In this document: piece after piece, positions 6,933-10,395 of the stretch | How the letters are laid out: each line of letters starts with the position of its first letter | Numbering within the stretch: position 1 is the first letter of the stretch | Origin: Chitinivibrionales bacterium | GTDB lineage: Bacteria; Fibrobacterota; Chitinivibrionia; Chitinivibrionales; JANQEN01 | DNA length: 10,395 nucleotides | NCBI GenBank assembly: GCA_030593665.1 | Contig: JAUVGS010000028.1 | Coordinates: 1 to 10,395, forward strand | Reading direction: 5' to 3' | The notes under the pieces: model-generated | Told to the model about the DNA's origin: nothing | Database searches by the model: none | Seen by the model: the letters and a program-made list of their open reading frames with translations, nothing else | Position numbers and translations under genes: made by a program

Positions 6933-6961
6933 TTGACAACGGCTCCAGAATGTATTATAAT
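6933..6961 (+). promoter_or_regulatory. Perfect-consensus sigma70 promoter of the GntR-slipin-ABC operon
   Basis: TTGACA at 6933-6938, exactly 17 bases, then TATAAT at 6956-6961. Both hexamers match the consensus at all 12 positions. A start near 6968 falls inside the palindrome at 6965-6988. A promoter this strong would usually be held down by a repressor. Confidence 0.9.
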
Positions 6962-6964
6962 ACT

Positions 6965-6988
6965 ATTGTACCATTAGACTAGTACAAT
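6965..6988 (+). promoter_or_regulatory. Palindromic operator, probable GntR (YtrA-type) autorepressor site
   Basis: Perfect 7-bp arms ATTGTAC (6965-6971) and GTACAAT (6982-6988) with a 10-base spacer, covering the expected transcription start and lying just before the gntR-type gene. YtrA-subfamily repressors are known to bind palindromes at their own promoters; the match to this protein is inferred from position. Confidence 0.75.
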
Positions 6989-6996
6989 CAAACAAC

Positions 6997-7001
6997 AGGA
7001 G
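6997..7001 (+). promoter_or_regulatory. Ribosome binding site supporting a TTG start
   Basis: AGGAG followed by 6 bases and then TTG at 7008. No ATG or GTG at a suitable distance competes. Confidence 0.75.
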
Positions 7002-7007
7002 CGTCAA

Positions 7008-7415
7008 TTGGCCTTTACATTCACCTTAAACAATTCAAGTGGGGTACCCTATTACCGTCAGATAGTGAACCAGGTTATTTATGGTGTTGTCAATTCAATA
7101 CTTGCACCCGGTGAACGGCTCCCCACAGTACGAGGACTGGCGGTTGATCTTCAGGTAAACCTCAATACCATTGCCAAAGCATACAGTGAGCTTGAGCTTC
7201 GCGGTATCGTGAATACCCAGCAGGGAACCGGTACTTTTATTGCCGAAAGTAATAATGCTATCGACCCGGTTGAAAAGGAAAAAGGGCTAAAACGACTGTG
7301 CAGCATATTTCTGGATGAAATTGCCACCCTTGGAATTAAATCCGTTGACGCATTTTCCACACTTAAAAAAATAGAAAAAGAACGCAGAAATTCTAAAAAG
7401 GGAGCGAAATCATGA
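7008..7415 (+). CDS. GntR-family transcriptional regulator, YtrA subfamily
   Basis: A 135-residue repressor. The N-terminal GntR winged helix (about 14-80) is complete: PYYRQIVNQV, the hallmark GERLPTVRGLAVDLQVNLNTI with AKAYSELE, and the wing GIVNTQQGTGTFI. The C-terminal part is only about 55 residues of charged helices (to KKERRNSKKGAKS-like end), too short for an effector domain of the FadR or HutC kind. That length is typical of the YtrA subfamily, whose members sit next to ABC transporter genes and control them. The start is TTG, with AGGAG 6 nt upstream. The stop overlaps the next ATG (ATGA), so translation of the slipin is coupled. Regulation is probably by binding the operator at 6965-6988. 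Confidence 0.92.
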   Translation: MAFTFTLNNSSGVPYYRQIVNQVIYGVVNSILAPGERLPTVRGLAVDLQVNLNTIAKAYSELELRGIVNTQQGTGTFIAESNNAIDPVEKEKGLKRLCSIFLDEIATLGIKSVDAFSTLKKIEKERRNSKKGAKS

Positions 7416-8371
7416 AAGCAAAAACAAAGGAGTATAAGGAAACAAGGGAGTTTAATCCTACTCTCTGGATGTTGAGAAAAAAATTTTTCGCGCTTCGCAG
7501 ATATGTGTTGAACGAGCTGCTGCTCCTGATTGGTATTGGTGCTTTTCTGGGACTTAAATTTTCAGGCACCGTGCCGCTGAGTATTGCGGTTTTAGTTGCT
7601 ACCGTATTTATAATAGTGGGACTTTCGGTCCGAATAGCTTTCGAGTGGGAGCGGGTTCCGATGCTTCGCCTGGGACGTTTACATAAAACAAAAGGCCCCG
7701 GTCCCTTTTTCCTTATTCCTTTTATAGATATTCCCTATGACTATGTGGACTGCCGGACTACGGTCACAGACTTTACTGCGGAAAAGGTACTCACCAAAGA
7801 CGCCGTTCCGATTTATGTTGATGCGATAATCTTCTGGATGATCTGGGATGCGGCAAAGGCAAAGCTTGAGGTAGAAAACTATCAAAATGCCGTTCCCTTA
7901 AGCGCCAAGACCGCGCTCAGGGACATAATAGGGAAAACAACTCTGGCACAATTGCTTACGGACCGTGATGCAATCGGCGAAGAACTGCAGAAAATTCTCG
8001 ATGCCAAAACCAATACGTGGGGTATTACCTCACTCTCTGTCGAAATAAAGGACATCATCGTTCCGAAAGAACTTGAAGATGCCATAAGTAAGGAGGCACA
8101 GGCCGAGCGGGAAAAGAATGCGAGGATACTATTAGGATCAGCCGAGATTGAACTGTCAAAGAAGTATGCAGAAGCATCAAAAAATTATAAAGGTAATGAA
8201 GAAGCCATGCAACTGAGATCATTAAATCTATTGTTGGATGCCGTCAGGAATAAAGGCTCCATGATTCTTGTTCCATCGGAAACGCCGCATTTAATGAACA
8301 AGGCGGTATCCGCAGCGTTGGCTAAAACGGTTGGCGGAGAAAGTACGGCAAATGAAAACAGTAGCCTCTAA
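7412..8371 (+). CDS. Slipin: SPFH/stomatin-like membrane protein
   Basis: 319 residues. Two adjacent hydrophobic stretches (about 34-50 and 55-77) anchor the protein. The SPFH/band-7 domain follows from about 78 to 250: EWERVPMLRLGRLHKTKGPGPFFLIPFID, VLTKDAVPIYVDAIIFW, VENYQNAVPLSAKTALRDIIGKTTLAQLL, WGITSLSVEIKDIIVPKELEDAISKEAQAEREKNARI. The last part is the alpha-helical stretch that in slipins drives oligomer formation. The C-terminal LNLLLDAVRNKGSMILVPSE is a family-like ending. Stomatin-like proteins form rings or scaffolds in the membrane and modulate partner proteins. Bacterial slipins usually pair with an NfeD protease-like gene; none is present here and the neighbours are a GntR repressor and an ABC exporter, which is unusual. 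The ATG overlaps the stop of the repressor, with GGAG in the usual place. Confidence 0.9.
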   Translation: MKAKTKEYKETREFNPTLWMLRKKFFALRRYVLNELLLLIGIGAFLGLKFSGTVPLSIAVLVATVFIIVGLSVRIAFEWERVPMLRLGRLHKTKGPGPFFLIPFIDIPYDYVDCRTTVTDFTAEKVLTKDAVPIYVDAIIFWMIWDAAKAKLEVENYQNAVPLSAKTALRDIIGKTTLAQLLTDRDAIGEELQKILDAKTNTWGITSLSVEIKDIIVPKELEDAISKEAQAEREKNARILLGSAEIELSKKYAEASKNYKGNEEAMQLRSLNLLLDAVRNKGSMILVPSETPHLMNKAVSAALAKTVGGESTANENSSL

Positions 8372-8375
8372 AATA

Positions 8376-8393
8376 AAATGACGAGTATCATTT
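8376..8393 (+). repeat. Small inverted repeat between slipin and ABC ATPase genes
   Basis: AAATGA and TCATTT arms with a 6-base spacer in the 47-base gap. It is AT-rich and has no T-run, so it is a weak hairpin at most. It could moderate translation or RNA stability between the two genes. Confidence 0.3.
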
Positions 8394-8418
8394 CATACAT
8401 AGGCAAAAGGAAAACAAA

Positions 8419-9105
8419 ATGGCAATTCTTGAATTAAAAGAGGTGAAAAAGGAATTCCACAAGGGCGAACAGAGGATTCATGCCCTGCGGGGAGTGGATC
8501 TCTCCATCGACAAAGGGGAGTTTCTCTCCATTGTCGGGCCATCGGGCAGCGGAAAAACAACCCTGCTCAATATTATCGGCTGCCTCGATTCCCCGACTTC
8601 GGGCAGCGTGAAATTTAACGGCAGTGAACTGAGCAAACTGAAGGAAAGGGAACTTTCACGGTATCGCAAAGAAAACGTCGGTTTCATCTTTCAATCCTTT
8701 AATCTGATTCCCGTGCTCAGTGTCCGCGAAAACATTGAGCTGCCAATGGTCATAGAAAAAAAAATGAGCCAAAAAGAGATGTCCGCAAAAGCGACGGGTA
8801 TAATCGAAGCGGTCGGACTTGAGTCAATGGCGTGCAGGCTCCCCCGTGAAATTTCAGGCGGACAGGAGCAGCGCGTAGCCATTGCCAGGGCTCTTGTTAA
8901 GAATCCGATAGTGGTTCTGGCGGACGAGCCCACCGCTAACCTGGATTCAACCACCGCAGAAGAGATTATTGCACTGATGCAGAAGATAAACCGGGAACGT
9001 GAGACAACCTTTGTCTTTTCAACCCATGACCCACTTATGCAGAAACACGCCAAACGGGTTGTTGTGCTCAAAGACGGCACCGTAACCGATGACGAAAGGA
9101 GATAG
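8419..9105 (+). CDS. ABC transporter ATP-binding protein, MacB/LolD family
   Basis: 228 residues, the usual length for a stand-alone exporter ATPase. Walker A is GPSGSGKTT (40-48, Lys46), the Q-loop is FIFQSFNLIPVLSVRENIELP (Gln92), and the signature is EISGGQEQRVAIARAL (145-149 core). Walker B is VVLADEPTANLDS (catalytic Glu170) and the H-loop is STHD (His203). LNIIGCLDSPTSGSV and the NLIPVLSV segment are typical of the MacB/LolD/FtsE-type group that powers FtsX-fold permeases. One small departure is Glu150 where most relatives have Gln after SGGQ. The permease starts 3 nt after the stop, so the two form one complex. It hydrolyses ATP at the cytoplasmic face of the inner membrane. Confidence 0.96.
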   Translation: MAILELKEVKKEFHKGEQRIHALRGVDLSIDKGEFLSIVGPSGSGKTTLLNIIGCLDSPTSGSVKFNGSELSKLKERELSRYRKENVGFIFQSFNLIPVLSVRENIELPMVIEKKMSQKEMSAKATGIIEAVGLESMACRLPREISGGQEQRVAIARALVKNPIVVLADEPTANLDSTTAEEIIALMQKINRERETTFVFSTHDPLMQKHAKRVVVLKDGTVTDDERR

Positions 9106-9108
9106 CGC

Positions 9109-10374
9109 ATGAAAATGCTCCTGAAAATCGCCTTTCGAAATCTGATGCGGCACAAATGGCGCACCATTCTGACCGGTATTGTCATCGCATTCGGGTTATG
9201 GATATTCCTTTTCATGGATTCGGTGATGAGCGGTCTGGATCGCGGCTCCATAGACAATATGATAAACCTGACCACATCAGCAGTAAAAATCCATACCGCA
9301 GAGTTCGACGCCGACAGGGAATCATACCCGCTTAAATACGGCCTGCAGAATATCGGCAACATTGAAGAAACACTTGCCGATCACAACAGGGTTAAAGCCA
9401 CCGCTCCGAGAACGCAGTTTATCGGGGAACTTTCAAACTACGAGGAGTCAATTCCCGTAATCGGTACCATTGTTGACCCTGCGCGTGACAGCATGGTATT
9501 CACCCTGACCGAATTCCTTGTTGGCAGCTACTTTACGGCAGGCAATGTACATGAAATGGAAATTATCCTCGGCAAGGATCTTGCCCGGGACCTGAATGTC
9601 TCCATCGGTGATGATATAACACTCTTCGCGCTGACCAGGTACGAAAGCCGCAATGCTGCTGATTTTAAAATTATCGGCCTGTTCAACACCACCGACCCCA
9701 CACTCAACAAAAGCGGCGTTTACCTTACCTTCAATGCGGCGAATGAATTCCTGGACCTTGAAAACACAATAACCGAACTGAATGTGCAGCTTAAGCGACG
9801 GATCAACTTCGACGACCTGGAAAGAGACATGAAAGACGTGCGTGCTCGTATCGATGATACCTACCCGAACCTTGCCACCTATACCTTCGTCGAACTCGGT
9901 GCCGGCGTTCTGGAACTGGTGAAGCAGAAAAAGGCCTGGGGCGTCGGCATGACACTGGTATTTCTGCTCATCGCCGCTGTGGGAATTGTCAATTCGGTGC
10001 TGATGAGTGTATACGAGCGCGTTCGCGAGGTCGGTGTGCTTCGGGCCATGGGGCTTGAAGGAAAAGAGATTGTTACAATGTTCATGTTTGAAGGGACAAT
10101 GATCGGCTTTTTCGGCAGTCTGGTGGGTGTTATGCTCGGGAGTGCAACCATCTATGTTTTAACGACGGTTGGATATCCCCTGGAAGTGATCTATAAAGAT
10201 CTGTACGTAGACACATCGGGTTTTCCCTATTGGGGAACCATATACGGTGAATGGAATATTCCTCTAATTATAGGAATCTTCTTTTTCGGCATTGTAACCG
10301 CCTTTCTGGCAAGCATTTATCCGGCAAGAAGAGCCGCTAAAATGTCTGTTATCCAGGCCATACGGTTCTTTTAA
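9109..10374 (+). CDS. ABC transporter permease, FtsX/MacB (LolC/E-like) type
   Basis: 421 residues, complete. A basic N-terminus (AFRNLMRHKWRTILTG) leads into helix 1 (about 19-39). A periplasmic domain of roughly 230 residues follows (about 40-270, MacB-core type, with GTIVDPARDS and LGKDLARDLNVSIGDDI). The FtsX domain has helices at about 279-301, 327-350 and 384-404, with ERVREVGVLRAMGLEGKEI between helices 2 and 3 and the closing YPARRAAKMSVIQAIRFF. These are the marks of mechanotransmission-type exporters that act on lipoproteins, peptides or envelope stress factors rather than carrying substrate through a pore. No lipoprotein-retention signature can be read, so the substrate is unknown. 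It is directly downstream of the ATPase, and another gene follows after 11 bases. Confidence 0.94.
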   Translation: MKMLLKIAFRNLMRHKWRTILTGIVIAFGLWIFLFMDSVMSGLDRGSIDNMINLTTSAVKIHTAEFDADRESYPLKYGLQNIGNIEETLADHNRVKATAPRTQFIGELSNYEESIPVIGTIVDPARDSMVFTLTEFLVGSYFTAGNVHEMEIILGKDLARDLNVSIGDDITLFALTRYESRNAADFKIIGLFNTTDPTLNKSGVYLTFNAANEFLDLENTITELNVQLKRRINFDDLERDMKDVRARIDDTYPNLATYTFVELGAGVLELVKQKKAWGVGMTLVFLLIAAVGIVNSVLMSVYERVREVGVLRAMGLEGKEIVTMFMFEGTMIGFFGSLVGVMLGSATIYVLTTVGYPLEVIYKDLYVDTSGFPYWGTIYGEWNIPLIIGIFFFGIVTAFLASIYPARRAAKMSVIQAIRFF

Positions 10375-10385
10375 GGGGAAAAACA

Positions 10386-10395
10386 ATGAAATATC
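10386..10395 (+). CDS. Start of a further operon gene (partial)
   Basis: Only ATGAAATATC is visible (M-K-Y...). It is preceded by AAGGGG at 10373-10378, well placed as a ribosome binding site 7 bases before the ATG. In comparable operons a second permease or a LolA-like outer-membrane lipoprotein-sorting protein is common here, but nothing in these ten bases can decide it. Confidence 0.5.

Noticed and set aside
8691..9362. Open frame of 223 codons on the minus strand opposite the ABC ATPase and permease
   Set aside because: It is antisense to two genes with complete, recognisable motifs. Its translation is Ser/Arg-rich low-complexity with no ribosome binding site or known domain.

Overview
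The window looks like a chromosomal stretch from a moderately AT-rich Gram-negative bacterium of the FCB (Fibrobacterota-Chlorobiota-Bacteroidota and relatives) type. The reasons are a giant secreted gingipain-type (C25) peptidase built from Ig-like, HYDIN-like and nidogen-like modules, a signal peptide of the ...IAQ type, and a MacB/LolCDE-type ABC exporter. The phylum is an inference and is not proven by any single gene. No tRNA, rRNA, IS element, CRISPR array or integration site was found.

Layout. (1) Bases 1-5020, minus strand: one uninterrupted reading frame of at least 1673 codons, running off the left edge. It encodes a C25 cysteine peptidase with signal peptide, propeptide, catalytic domain (His514/Cys544) and a long modular C-terminal part. 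A repeat cassette occurs twice in that part, and each copy carries a different AT-rich insert: nidogen-like in one, glutamine-amidotransferase-like in the other. (2) Bases 5021-5617: divergent intergenic region. On the minus strand it holds a near-perfect sigma54 (-24/-12) promoter. Two tandem palindromes with identical geometry lie upstream, at a distance typical of enhancer sites for NtrC-family activators. On the plus strand it holds a sigma70-like promoter for the next operon. (3) Bases 5618-6908, plus strand: a tight three-gene operon of a six-helix membrane protein, a small winged-helix regulator and an 81-residue membrane protein ending in a CX2CX3CP motif. (4) Bases 6909-7007: a perfect-consensus sigma70 promoter (TTGACA, 17 bp, TATAAT) with a palindromic operator over the expected start point. 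(5) Bases 7008-10395, plus strand: an operon of a YtrA-type GntR repressor (TTG start), a slipin (SPFH/stomatin-like) protein, an ABC ATPase and an FtsX/MacB-type permease, with a further gene just beginning at 10386.

How it fits together. Operon 4 reads as an autoregulated envelope ABC system: the GntR protein probably represses its own promoter, and the ATPase and permease form a MacB/LolD-LolC-type transporter. The slipin is an unusual translationally coupled partner that may organise the membrane around it. The upstream three-gene operon looks like a small self-regulated membrane or stress unit with a possible metal- or redox-responsive Cys motif. The peptidase appears to be on a separate control circuit, switched on by an activator acting on sigma54 RNA polymerase.
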